A stretch of 9,778 bases of DNA from Elstera litoralis (GCF_000963705.1 NZ_LAJY01000280.1:1-9778); one strand, 5' to 3'; shown: positions 1 through 6,332, counted from the stretch's first letter. Notes: a model not told the origin generated them from the sequence alone. Numbers and translations are program-made.

Positions 1-350
1 ATCGTCTTGCCGAACTCGGCTATTGGAAGGCGGCTTTGTCGGCAATTGAAGAGGCTGTGAAAATTCGGCGGGATTTGGCTCTAAAGCGGCCCGATGCGTT
101 TCTGCCGAGTTTGGCTATTTCGCTAGTCAACATGACAGCTTGCCTTGTCAATCTCGATGATCATAGCGCGGCGTTGTCCCCGAATGAGGAGGCAGTAAAA
201 ATACTGCGGGGATTGGCGGATACGTTGCCTGCCGTTTTTCGAAAGGAACTGCGAAACTCCCTCATTAGCCTCAGCACCGTCCTCAACGCCCTCGGCCGAC
301 CCGAGGAAGCCGCTGCCGCTGCTGCCGAGGCGGCGGGGCTGGAGGACTAA
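1..350 (+). CDS. Tetratricopeptide-repeat protein, C-terminal part (5' end outside window)
   Basis: The gene is open from the window edge, with codons in phase from base 3, and ends at TAA 348-350. About 115 residues are visible. Two TPR-like units repeat with a period of 46 residues: the helix EEAVKIRRDLA recurs as EEAVKILRGLA, each followed by a Pro-x-x-F turn (PDAF, PAVF). The chain ends in an alanine/glutamate-rich helix. TPR solenoids bind other proteins, and long arrays of this wording are common in alphaproteobacterial proteins of unknown role. The effector or partner domain, if any, lies upstream and cannot be seen, so no specific function is assigned. A TTG at 36 could act as a start, but the TPR pattern (LAELGYWKAA) continues upstream of it in frame, so the gene is treated as truncated by the window. 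Confidence 0.8.
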   Translation, partial: RLAELGYWKAALSAIEEAVKIRRDLALKRPDAFLPSLAISLVNMTACLVNLDDHSAALSPNEEAVKILRGLADTLPAVFRKELRNSLISLSTVLNALGRPEEAAAAAAEAAGLED

Positions 351-365
351 GTCCCCAAGCCCCGC
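333..365. terminator. Hairpin between convergent genes, candidate bidirectional terminator
   Basis: GCGGGGCT (333-340) pairs perfectly with AGCCCCGC (358-365). Inside it GGAC (344-347) pairs with GTCC (351-354), leaving the stop codon TAA of the TPR gene as the loop. The hairpin fills most of the 22-base gap between the TPR stop and the convergent fghA stop, where a shared terminator is expected. There is no U-run on either side, so it may only be an RNA-stabilising hairpin. Confidence 0.4.
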
Positions 366-372
366 GCCAGCC

Positions 373-1218
373 TTACCCCCGCAACCGCGCCCCATGCCAG
401 GCCAGATGATCGGCAATAAAGCTGGCGATGAAGAAGAAGGAATGGTCGTACCCCTCCTGCCGTCGCAGGGTCAGCGGCTGGCCTGCGGTGGCGCAGGCGG
501 CTTCCAGCAATTCCGGCTTTAATTGCGTTGTCAGAAAACTGTCGGCAGTGCCTTGATCGATCAGAATGTCGGGCAGCCGCGCACCGTCTTCGATCAGCGC
601 GCAGGCATCATAGGCCCCCCACGCTGCCCGATCCGGCCCCAGGTAGCCGGTGAGGGCTTTTTCGCCCCAGGGGCAGTTGAGCGGCGAGACGATGGGGGCG
701 AAGGCGGAGACCGAGCGGAAGCGGGCGGGGTTCCGCAGCGCCAGCGTCAGCGCCCCATGCCCGCCCATCGAATGCCCGCTGATGGCTTGCCGAGTCATAT
801 CCGCCGGAAGCTCCGCCGCCACCAACGCGGGAAGCTCGGTTTCGAGGTAGGAGCGCATCCGGTAGTGCTGCGCCCAGGGCGCTTCGGTCGCATCCACGTA
901 AAAGCCTGCGCCGAGGCCGAAGTCATAGGCTTTTTGGGCATCGTCCGGCACGCCGTCGCCGCGCGGGGAGGTGTCGGGCGCGATCAGCATAAGCCCCAGT
1001 TCCGCCGCCACGCGCTGCGCCCCGGCCTTCACGGTGAAATTCTCCTCCGTGCAGGTGAGGCCCGACAGGAACCATAGAACCGGCACCGGCCCAGCTTCGG
1101 CCTGGGGTGGGGTGAAGACGGCAAAGCGCATCGCCGTCCCCGTTTCCGCCGAAGAATGCTGATAGGTGGCCTGGGTGCCGCCGAAGCATTTCGCTTGGGA
1201 AAGCCGTTCCAGCGCCAT
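373..1218 (-). CDS. fghA: S-formylglutathione hydrolase
   Basis: This 281-residue serine hydrolase (esterase D family, alpha/beta fold, cytosolic) splits S-formylglutathione into formate and glutathione, the second step of glutathione-dependent formaldehyde removal. The nucleophile elbow GHSMGGHG puts the catalytic serine at 150. The acid is probably Asp226 (QGTADSFL) and the base His259 (GYDHSFFF). The oxyanion-hole region WFLSGLTCTEENF at about 49-61 is intact, and the length is usual for the family (about 275-285). The ATG at 1218-1216 overlaps the adhC stop by one base (TAATG), so translation is probably coupled to adhC. The gene is also called frmB or yeiG-like in enterics. Because adhC is frameshifted as sequenced, coupling and expression would suffer if that frameshift is real. 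Confidence 0.95.
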   Translation of the reverse strand: MALERLSQAKCFGGTQATYQHSSAETGTAMRFAVFTPPQAEAGPVPVLWFLSGLTCTEENFTVKAGAQRVAAELGLMLIAPDTSPRGDGVPDDAQKAYDFGLGAGFYVDATEAPWAQHYRMRSYLETELPALVAAELPADMTRQAISGHSMGGHGALTLALRNPARFRSVSAFAPIVSPLNCPWGEKALTGYLGPDRAAWGAYDACALIEDGARLPDILIDQGTADSFLTTQLKPELLEAACATAGQPLTLRRQEGYDHSFFFIASFIADHLAWHGARLRG

Positions 1219-2334
1219 TAGTAGACCACCACCGAGCGGATGGATTTGCCTTCGTGCATCAAATCGAAGGCGGTGTTGATCTCATCGAGCGGCATCGTGT
1301 GGGTGATGAGGCTGTCGATATCGATTTTGCCGTCCATGTACCAATCGACGATTTTCGGCACATCCGTGCGCCCGCGCGCGCCGCCGAAGGCCGAGCCTTT
1401 CCAAACGCGGCCCGTGACCAGTTGGAAGGGGCGGGTGGAAATTTCGGTGCCCGAGGGGGCGACGCCGATAATAATGCTCTCGCCCCAGCCGCGATGGCAG
1501 CATTCCAGCGCTTGCCGCATGGTATGGACGTTACCGATGCACTCGAAGGAGAAATCCGCCCCGCCGCCGGTGATATCGACGATGGCTTCGACCACCTTGT
1601 CGCGGCCCACCTCATCGGGGTTGACGAAATGGGTCATGCCGAATTTCTTCGCCATCTCAACTTTGCTGGGGTTGAGGTCGACGCCGATGATTTTGTCGGC
1701 CCCGACCATGCGCGCGCCCTGGATGACGTTCAGGCCAATGCCGCCGAGCCCGAACACCACCACATTCGCCCCGGCCCAGACTTTCGCCGTATAGACGACC
1801 GCGCCGATGCCCGTGGTCACGCCGCAACCGATGTAGCAAATCTTGTCGAACGGCGCGTCTTCCCGCACTTTCGCCAGGGCGATTTCGGGCAGCACGGTGA
1901 AGTTCGAGAAGGTCGAGCAGCCCATATAGTGGAAAATTTCCGAACTGCGCTCGCAGGAAAAGCGCGTGGTTTTATCCGGCATCAGCCCTTGGCCTTGGGT
2001 CGCGCGGATCGAGGTGCAGAGGTTCGAGCGCTGCGACAGGCAGGTTTTGCACTGGCGACATTCGGGCGTGTAGAGCGGAATCACGTGATCGCCGACCTTG
2101 ACCGAGGTCACGCCCGCGCCAATCTCCCGCACAATGCCCGCGCCCTCATGGCCGAGAATGGCGGGGAATTTGCCTTCGGAATCGAGTCCCGACAGCGTGT
2201 AGGCGTCGGTATGGCAAAACGCCGGTCGCCATAATCTCCACCAGCACTTCCCCCGCCTTGGGGCCGCCGATCTCGATGGTTTCAATGGTCAGCGGCTGAT
2301 TGGCAGCCCAGGCAACGGCGGCACGGGATTTCAT
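1218..2334 (-). pseudogene. adhC: S-(hydroxymethyl)glutathione dehydrogenase / class III alcohol dehydrogenase, interrupted by one frameshift
   Basis: This zinc-dependent medium-chain dehydrogenase oxidises S-hydroxymethylglutathione (formaldehyde plus GSH) to S-formylglutathione with NAD. Reading starts at ATG 2334-2332 (MKSRAAVAWAANQPLTI) and holds frame to Val39. A run of four A on the plus strand (2216-2219) should be three. With one base removed, the expected ATGV-CHTDAYTLSG follows and the frame is open to TAA 1220-1218, giving 371 residues, normal for the family. In the repaired protein the catalytic zinc ligands are Cys40, His62 (GHEGAG) and Cys170 (IGCGVTTG). The structural zinc cysteines are 92, 95, 98 and 106, and the NAD-binding GLGGIG is at 195-200. 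As written, the upstream frame runs on to a stop near 2146. A homopolymer indel in an otherwise fully conserved gene suggests a sequencing error, but a true null allele cannot be excluded. It heads an operon with fghA. Also named frmA. Confidence 0.9.
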
Positions 2335-2417
2335 CGGGCGGGATCTTTCCAGTAAGGCAAAAGAGAGCGGCGTTAAGGTAAAGGCCGGGGCGGGGCGTCG
2401 CAATCGCTTAAAAGCGT

Positions 2418-2446
2418 TTGATTCGGAAACGATCGTTTTCTATAGT
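2418..2446 (+). promoter_or_regulatory. Sigma-70-type promoter of tetR, predicted leaderless
   Basis: The -35 TTGATT (2418-2423) and -10 TATAGT (2441-2446) are separated by 17 bases. Counting seven bases from the end of the -10 puts the start of transcription at about 2453, which is the A of the tetR ATG. No Shine-Dalgarno precedes that ATG. The TetR palindrome fills the spacer exactly. Confidence 0.6.
2425..2440. promoter_or_regulatory. TetR operator O1 (promoter-spacer palindrome)
   Basis: GGAAAC-GATC-GTTTTC is a palindrome with a single mismatched pair. It occupies the spacer between the -35 and -10 of the tetR promoter, so bound repressor would block RNA polymerase. The same element, perfect and longer, recurs at 3076-3095 before the MFS gene. 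It lies about 100 bases upstream of adhC on the other strand, so an effect on that operon is possible but not shown. Confidence 0.65.
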
Positions 2447-2452
2447 CGCGCT

Positions 2453-3061
2453 ATGACGCAAACCCTACCGCCCGCTGCCCGAGGCCGCCCGCGCGAATTC
2501 GATATCGATGCTGCGTTGGATAAGGCCGCGCGGGTTTTTAGTGAGCGCGGGTATCACGCCACCTCAATTACCGAGCTGACCCAGGCGATGGAAGTGGCGC
2601 AGGGCAGCCTGTACAAGGCGTTCAAGGATAAGAAAGCCATCTTTCTGGCGGTTTTCGACCGCTTCAAACAGCAGCGGCGCGAGGCCTTCGACGCGCTGGT
2701 CGCGGACGGCAAAACCGGGCGGGAGCAGGTGCGCAACGCGCTCACCTTTTACGCCGAAAGCTCGCACGGGTTCGAAGGGCGGCAAGGCTGCTTGATTATC
2801 GGGAGCGCGGTGGAGCTTGCGATCTCCGATGATGAGATTGCCGAGCGGGTCCGGTTTTCGATGGCCCATGACGAGGCCGTGATGCAAAGCCTCATCCGCC
2901 ACGGGCAGGCGGACGGCTCGATTGCGGCCAGTGTTTCGGCAGAGGGCGCGGCGCGGGCGCTCGTCTGCCTGATGAAAGGCATGCGCATCGTTGGGAAAAC
3001 CGGCCGCAGCCGGGCGGAAATGACCGAAGCGGTAATGGCCGCTTTGCGGATTCTAGACTGA
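2453..3061 (+). CDS. TetR/AcrR-family transcriptional repressor
   Basis: This 202-residue one-component regulator has an N-terminal DNA-binding domain at about 14-62: GRPREFDIDAAL, then a helix-turn-helix ending in QGSLYKAFKDKKAIF. A helical ligand-binding domain follows. I chose ATG 2453 (MTQTLPP) because it sits just upstream of the conserved GRPREFD stretch and directly downstream of a good promoter; in-frame codons reaching back to 2300 would read through that promoter and the operator. Cys113, in GRQGCLIIGSAVELA, lies at the start of a ligand-domain helix. A cysteine at roughly this place is the electrophile sensor in some TetR proteins such as NemR, so an electrophile or aldehyde signal is conceivable, but this is inference. 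The gene is followed after 48 bases by an MFS exporter with its own copy of the operator. It most likely represses itself and the exporter; the ligand is unknown. Confidence 0.9.
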   Translation: MTQTLPPAARGRPREFDIDAALDKAARVFSERGYHATSITELTQAMEVAQGSLYKAFKDKKAIFLAVFDRFKQQRREAFDALVADGKTGREQVRNALTFYAESSHGFEGRQGCLIIGSAVELAISDDEIAERVRFSMAHDEAVMQSLIRHGQADGSIAASVSAEGAARALVCLMKGMRIVGKTGRSRAEMTEAVMAALRILD

Positions 3062-3075
3062 TTTTTTTGGCTATT

Positions 3076-3095
3076 TTGGAAACGATTGTTTCCAA
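3076..3095. promoter_or_regulatory. TetR operator O2 before the MFS gene
   Basis: TTGGAAAC (3076-3083) and GTTTCCAA (3088-3095) form a perfect 8-base inverted repeat around GATT. The core matches O1 in the tetR promoter, with the same GGAAAC half-site and GAT(C/T) centre. A weak sigma-70-like pair TTGGCT (3067-3072) and TCCAAT (3091-3096), spaced 18, would bracket it as in O1. That promoter is uncertain, and the exporter may also be read from the tetR promoter. Confidence 0.65.
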
Positions 3096-3109
3096 TGATG
3101 GAGAGCAAC

Positions 3110-4309
3110 ATGACCACGCCTGAGATCGCGGCCCCGGCGGCCGAAACGCGGACGATTTCCGCTTGGATGATATTCTTATTGGCGGCTTCCTGCGGGCTGA
3201 TCGCGGCGAACCTCTATTACGCCCAGCCGCTCGCCGGGCCGATTAGCGCCGAGCTTGGTCTGTCGCCGCAAGCCACTGGCTTGATCGTGACCCTCACTCA
3301 GATCGGCTATGGCGTCGGGCTGTTGCTAATCGTGCCGCTCGGCGATTTGCTGGAAAACCGGCGCTTGATTCTCACCATGATCGGGCTCGCGGCCCTGGCT
3401 TTGCTGGGGGCGGGGCTGGCCCCGACGGCGAGCGCTTTCCTTGGGGCGGCCGTCTTGATCGGGCTGGCGTCGGTGGCCGTGCAGATCATCGTGCCCTTCG
3501 CTGCCCATCTAACCCCGCCGGAGGTGCGCGGCCAAGTGGTCGGGAATATCATGAGCGGGCTGATGGCGGGGATCATGCTCGCCCGGCCGGTGTCGAGTTT
3601 CCTCGCCGATTTCCTGTCCTGGCGCGCGGTGTTTTTTCTCTCGACCGGGGTGATGGTCGGGCTCGCGCTGGTGCTGGCGAAAAACCTGCCGCGCCGGGCA
3701 CCGCAATCGTCCTTACGGTACGGGGATCTGCTGGCCTCGCTGGCGAACCTCGCGCTGCGGACACCGATTCTGCAACGCCGGGCGCTGTATCAGGCCGCGC
3801 TGTTCGGCGCGTTTAGCCTGTTCTGGACGGTAACGCCGCTGCTGCTGGCCGGCCCTGCCTTCAATCTCTCGCAAAGCGAAATCGCGCTCTTCGCCCTGGC
3901 CGGGGCGGCGGGGACGGTGGCGGCTCCGATTGCGGGCCGCTTGGCCGACCGGGGGTGGAGCCGCCCGGCAACCGCGATGGCGATGCTGGTTGCGGCGGCA
4001 TCCTTCCTGATAACCCACATTGCCCCCGAAGGCTCCGGCCTCGCGCTGGGGTTATTGGTGGCCGCCGCCATCTTGCTCGATTTCGGGGCGACGGTGAATA
4101 TCGTCCTCGGTCAGCGCGCCATCTTTGCCTTGGGAGCCGAATATCGGAGCCGCCTCAACGGGCTTTATATGGCGACCTTCTTTACGGGCGGCGCGATTGG
4201 CTCAGCGGTCGGCGGTTGGGCGTTTGCTCAAGGCGGCTGGGAACTGGCCTCCTGGATTGGTCTCGCCCTGCCCGTGGCGGCCTTGGCCTATTGGACGAGC
4301 GAGCGGTGA
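3110..4309 (+). CDS. Major facilitator superfamily (DHA1-type) exporter
   Basis: This 399-residue inner-membrane protein has about twelve hydrophobic segments, from residue 18 to residue 393. A proton-driven drug or metabolite efflux role is likely. A motif-A-like loop between helices 2 and 3 (PLGDLLENRRLI, 76-87) recurs weakly in the second half (AGRLADRG, 275-282). The helix-5 stretch GIMLARPVSSFLAD (154-167) resembles antiporter motif C, with Arg-Pro in place of the usual Gly-Pro. I chose ATG 3110 because GGAG (3100-3103) lies six bases upstream; the earlier in-frame ATGs at 3095 and 3098 sit in or beside the operator. Pairing with a TetR regulator and a shared operator argues for inducible efflux. 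The substrate cannot be read from sequence. Formaldehyde-related or other electrophilic compounds are a guess from the neighbours only. Confidence 0.9.
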   Translation: MTTPEIAAPAAETRTISAWMIFLLAASCGLIAANLYYAQPLAGPISAELGLSPQATGLIVTLTQIGYGVGLLLIVPLGDLLENRRLILTMIGLAALALLGAGLAPTASAFLGAAVLIGLASVAVQIIVPFAAHLTPPEVRGQVVGNIMSGLMAGIMLARPVSSFLADFLSWRAVFFLSTGVMVGLALVLAKNLPRRAPQSSLRYGDLLASLANLALRTPILQRRALYQAALFGAFSLFWTVTPLLLAGPAFNLSQSEIALFALAGAAGTVAAPIAGRLADRGWSRPATAMAMLVAAASFLITHIAPEGSGLALGLLVAAAILLDFGATVNIVLGQRAIFALGAEYRSRLNGLYMATFFTGGAIGSAVGGWAFAQGGWELASWIGLALPVAALAYWTSER

Positions 4310-4324
4310 GGGGGAGATAAATTC

Positions 4325-4344
4325 ATTCAACCGATTGGTTGACT
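4325..4344. promoter_or_regulatory. ArsR-type operator 1, overlapping the -35
   Basis: ATTCAAC (4325-4331), six bases, then GTTGACT (4338-4344). The inner part TCAACC-GATT-GGTTGA (4327-4342) is a perfect inverted repeat. Its right arm overlaps the -35 of the arsR promoter. An element of the same layout, a perfect repeat, starts 40 bases downstream. Confidence 0.6.
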
Positions 4345-4367
4345 ATGTGATGAGGGGTGTCTATATT
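4339..4367 (+). promoter_or_regulatory. Sigma-70-type promoter of arsR, predicted leaderless
   Basis: The -35 TTGACT (4339-4344) and -10 TATATT (4362-4367) are spaced 17 bases, close to consensus. The expected start of transcription (about 4374) is within a base of the ATG at 4375, and no Shine-Dalgarno is present, so the mRNA is probably leaderless. Confidence 0.65.
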
Positions 4368-4384
4368 CAACGTTATGGTTGAAT
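4365..4384. promoter_or_regulatory. ArsR-type operator 2, across transcription and translation start
   Basis: ATTCAAC (4365-4371) and GTTGAAT (4378-4384) form a perfect 7-base inverted repeat with a six-base spacer. It covers the end of the -10, the predicted +1 and the ATG. Together with operator 1 it brackets the promoter at 40-base spacing, close to four helical turns, so both sites face the same side of the DNA. Confidence 0.6.
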
Positions 4385-4734
4385 TAGAAGCCCCTCAGTT
4401 AGATACAATCTTCCACGCCCTCGGCGATGCCACGCGGCGGCGCATGCTACGCGACCTTGCGGGAGGGGAGCGAACGGTGAGCCAGCTCGCCGAACCCTTC
4501 GCCATGTCCCTGGCGGCCGCCTCCAAACATATCAAAGCGCTTGAGGCCGCCGGGCTCATCCGGCGCGAGGTGCGCGGTCGCACGCATCTGTGTCGGCTGG
4601 AGCCGGGGCCGCTCGCCAGCGCGCAAGCGTGGTTGAATTTCTACGAACGCTTCTGGGTCGACCGTTTGGACGTTCTCGACCGGCTTTTGCGCGCCGCAGA
4701 CGCCCGTCCTACCCCCACAGGAGACGATGCATGA
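4375..4734 (+). CDS. ArsR-family winged-helix regulator, partner of an SRPBCC protein
   Basis: This 119-residue protein has a winged helix-turn-helix from about 11 to 75. The first helix is IFHALGDATRRRMLRDL, the recognition region LAEPFAMSLAAASKHIKALEAAG, and the wing LIRREVRGRTHLCRLE. The ELCVCDL-type metal site of the classical ArsR/SmtB sensors is missing (TVSQLAEPF instead), so it is probably not a metal sensor. I chose ATG 4375 because it follows the -10 at transcript-start distance; a GTG at 4357 would lie upstream of the -10. Its stop overlaps the next start as ATGA. Such ArsR-AHSA1 pairs are widespread, and the usual inference is that the regulator represses the operon. Two operators with the same half-sites support autoregulation. 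The inducer is unknown. Confidence 0.9.
   Translation: MVELEAPQLDTIFHALGDATRRRMLRDLAGGERTVSQLAEPFAMSLAAASKHIKALEAAGLIRREVRGRTHLCRLEPGPLASAQAWLNFYERFWVDRLDVLDRLLRAADARPTPTGDDA
4719..4723 (+). promoter_or_regulatory. Ribosome binding site deciding the SRPBCC start
   Basis: AGGAG inside the end of arsR lies seven bases before ATG 4731, which supports this start over the earlier in-frame codons that run inside arsR. Confidence 0.6.
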
Positions 4735-5264
4735 TCGACCTATCGACGCTGGACGCCTATGGCACGCTCACCGAGCCGACGACCTTGACCATCCAACGGC
4801 TCTTGCCCGGCCCCATCGAGCGCGGCTGGGCCTATCTCACCGAAAGCGACCTGCGCCGCCAGTGGATGGCGTCGGGGGACATGGAGATGAAGGTCGGAGC
4901 CACCTTTGAACTGGTCTGGCGCAATCACGAACTGACGGACCCGCCCGGCGAACGCCCCGAGGGTTTTTCTCCAGAACACCGTATGCAAAGCCGGATTGTC
5001 GACCTTGATCCGCCACACAAGCTGACGATCACATGGGGGGTAAGCGGAGAAGTCGCCTTCGAGTTGGAGCCGCGCGGCGAGAAGATGCTGCTCACCGTCA
5101 CCCATCGCCGCATCCCGGATCGCGATATCTTGCTGAAGGTCAGCGCCGGGTGGCACGCGCATCTCGATATTCTGGTCGCGCGGGTGAGCAATACCGAGCC
5201 AGCCCCTTTTTGGGAGAATTGGAGCCGGTTGCACGCCGAATACGCGCGCCGACTGCCCGCTTAA
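4731..5264 (+). CDS. SRPBCC / AHSA1-domain protein
   Basis: This 177-residue single-domain protein has the START-like helix-grip fold, which forms a deep hydrophobic pocket. Family hallmarks are an N-terminal RLLPGPIERGWAYLTESDLRRQWM (23-46), the strand GDMEMKVGATFELVW (49-63), the middle RIVDLDPPHKLTITW, and the C-terminal helix GWHAHLDILVARVSN that closes the pocket. The start codon overlaps the arsR stop (ATGA), so the two are translationally coupled. Ligands for this family vary widely (lipids, polyketides, aromatic compounds) and none can be assigned. It may bind or modify the molecule that the ArsR partner senses. The stop TAA overlaps the stop of the convergent membrane protein. Confidence 0.88.
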   Translation: MIDLSTLDAYGTLTEPTTLTIQRLLPGPIERGWAYLTESDLRRQWMASGDMEMKVGATFELVWRNHELTDPPGERPEGFSPEHRMQSRIVDLDPPHKLTITWGVSGEVAFELEPRGEKMLLTVTHRRIPDRDILLKVSAGWHAHLDILVARVSNTEPAPFWENWSRLHAEYARRLPA

Positions 5265-5776
5265 CGAAACCGGTCTAACCAGCGCTTTCCCCAGGCGCGC
5301 GCGGCGTCAACGCTGCTCCGAACCGCCCGCCACAGCGGCTGCCGGTCGAGCCAGCCGTGAACCCGCGCGCGCCACTCTATAATGAGCCGATGTGCCCAGG
5401 CGATGATGGTGAAGGTCAGGAGTTGCGCCCGGCATTCCCGCCACAGCGTGACGACCATCAGCCCGCCCAGCATTTTCAGCGCCACCAGCACGCCGAGGCC
5501 CGCCAAAAAATTCCCCGTACCGATCAAGGCGAGCGCGGCCACTTGACCGATCTCGGCCAGCCCCAGAAGCACGGCGAACAGCATCAGGGCCTGCCATTTA
5601 GAGCGCTGTCTCAGCCAGTGGTGAAACGCGGCCAGCGGAACGATCCGGTCCAAAACCCGGCGCAGGGCATCAAGCAGCCCCCAGGCCAGTTCTTCCAGCA
5701 GCACAAGCGCGCCGAGAAGGATAGCGGTAAGGCGGCGCAGGAAGGTTTTCACCATATCGGTCCTATCCGTAGGCAT
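5261..5776 (-). CDS. Small integral membrane protein, function unknown
   Basis: I do not recognise a named family. The product is 171 residues from ATG 5776. An alternative start at ATG 5755 (MVKTFLRR), with AGGA five bases upstream, would give 164. Hydrophobic stretches lie at about 16-36, 62-86 and 89-112, with a fourth, weaker and amphipathic one at about 117-134. The loops and C-terminus are rich in Arg and Trp (WRARVHGWLDRQPLWRAVR, then WGKRWLDRFR), which suggests a positively charged cytoplasmic tail under the positive-inside rule. Codon use matches the neighbours and the frame is open throughout, supporting a real gene. Its stop shares TTAA with the convergent SRPBCC gene. It is divergent from the VOC gene across about 100 bases. 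Confidence 0.75.
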   Translation of the reverse strand: MPTDRTDMVKTFLRRLTAILLGALVLLEELAWGLLDALRRVLDRIVPLAAFHHWLRQRSKWQALMLFAVLLGLAEIGQVAALALIGTGNFLAGLGVLVALKMLGGLMVVTLWRECRAQLLTFTIIAWAHRLIIEWRARVHGWLDRQPLWRAVRSSVDAARAWGKRWLDRFR

Positions 5777-5876
5777 TTCTCTTCTGAAGCAGAAAAGATG
5801 CGGGAGAGTGGTGATATTGTGGCACCGAAAGTGGAACTTTTTGAGTTTTTGAGCATTCTCTCGTCAGAAAAGATCA
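5777..5876. other. Divergent intergenic region between membrane and VOC genes
   Basis: These 100 bases are more AT-rich than their surroundings and must hold promoters for both directions. I could not pick a convincing -35/-10 pair for either. The ten-base CAGAAAAGAT occurs twice (5790-5799 and 5865-5874), the second copy ending two bases before the VOC ATG. Confidence 0.35.
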
Positions 5877-6332
5877 ATGCCCATGGTTCGTGTCGTCGGA
5901 ATAGATCACCTGGCCATTCGCGTCAGCGATTTGGCCGCCTCGAAGTCCTTTTACAGCCGCGTTTTGGGCTTCATGGGGTTCGCGCGCGAATGGGAATTCG
6001 ATAGGGTGGTCGGCTGGAACAATGGCGCGACGATGTTCTGGATCACGCAGGCCGATGCGGTCGGGCGACGCCATAAACACCGCACGGGTGATGTCGGTTA
6101 CCATCATTATGCGTTTGAATTGGCGGCGCGGGGGGAGGTGGACGCGCTCTACGATTTTCTGCTGACGGAGAAGGTCGTGATCGTCGATGCGCCCGCCGCC
6201 TATCCGAGCTATGGCGAAGGCTATTACGCGGTCTATTTTCTCGATCCCGACGGGCTGAAGCTCGAAGCGATGCATTTTGTCGAAAAAGACAAGCGCCGCG
6301 CCCGCCGAGCGCGACCGACAGAGACCCCCTGA
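5877..6332 (+). CDS. VOC-superfamily (glyoxalase/bleomycin-resistance fold) protein
   Basis: This 151-residue protein has two beta-alpha-beta-beta-beta modules typical of vicinal-oxygen-chelate proteins. The first module begins GIDHLAIRVSDLAASKSFYSRVLGF (9-32). The second holds VGYHHYAFEL (73-82) and ends YFLDPDGLKLEAMHF (120-134). Candidate metal ligands are His11, His76 or His77, and Glu130, matching the usual His/His/Glu positions. The specific substrate is unknown; family members include glyoxalase I, dioxygenases and antibiotic-binding proteins. The last 15 residues are very basic (KDKRRARRARP), which is unusual for the family and may be a floppy tail. ATG 5877 is the first start; ATG 5883, two codons on, is equally possible. 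There is only a weak purine stretch upstream. No operon partner is visible. Confidence 0.85.
   Translation: MPMVRVVGIDHLAIRVSDLAASKSFYSRVLGFMGFAREWEFDRVVGWNNGATMFWITQADAVGRRHKHRTGDVGYHHYAFELAARGEVDALYDFLLTEKVVIVDAPAAYPSYGEGYYAVYFLDPDGLKLEAMHFVEKDKRRARRARPTETP

Noticed and set aside
1254..2234. Long plus-strand open frame (326 codons) opposite adhC
   Set aside because: It is the antisense frame of a clearly conserved dehydrogenase in GC-rich DNA; its translation is rich in His, Asp, Ala and Arg with no domain, and it has no supported start signal.
2405..2416. Small palindrome CGCTT-AA-AAGCG upstream of the tetR -35
   Set aside because: Five-base arms occur often by chance, and it does not recur near the other promoters.
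3040..3068. Possible intrinsic terminator after tetR (CCGC-TTT-GCGG, then seven T)
   Set aside because: The four-base stem is small and the T-run begins 12 bases after it, so the geometry does not fit; the AT tract more likely belongs to the region around the MFS operator.
5833..5860. GGAAC as a possible -35 for an EcfG-type stress sigma factor before the VOC gene
   Set aside because: No GTT-type -10 lies at 16-17 bases downstream, so the promoter match fails.
5790..5874. Ten-base direct repeat CAGAAAAGAT in the divergent intergenic region
   Set aside because: Only two copies, no symmetry and no fit to promoter elements; chance in an A-rich stretch is likely.
5357..6004. Plus-strand frame of 215 codons across the membrane gene and into the VOC gene
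   Set aside because: It is antisense to the membrane protein and out of frame with the VOC gene; composition (Pro, Gln, His, Arg rich) is that of a shadow frame.
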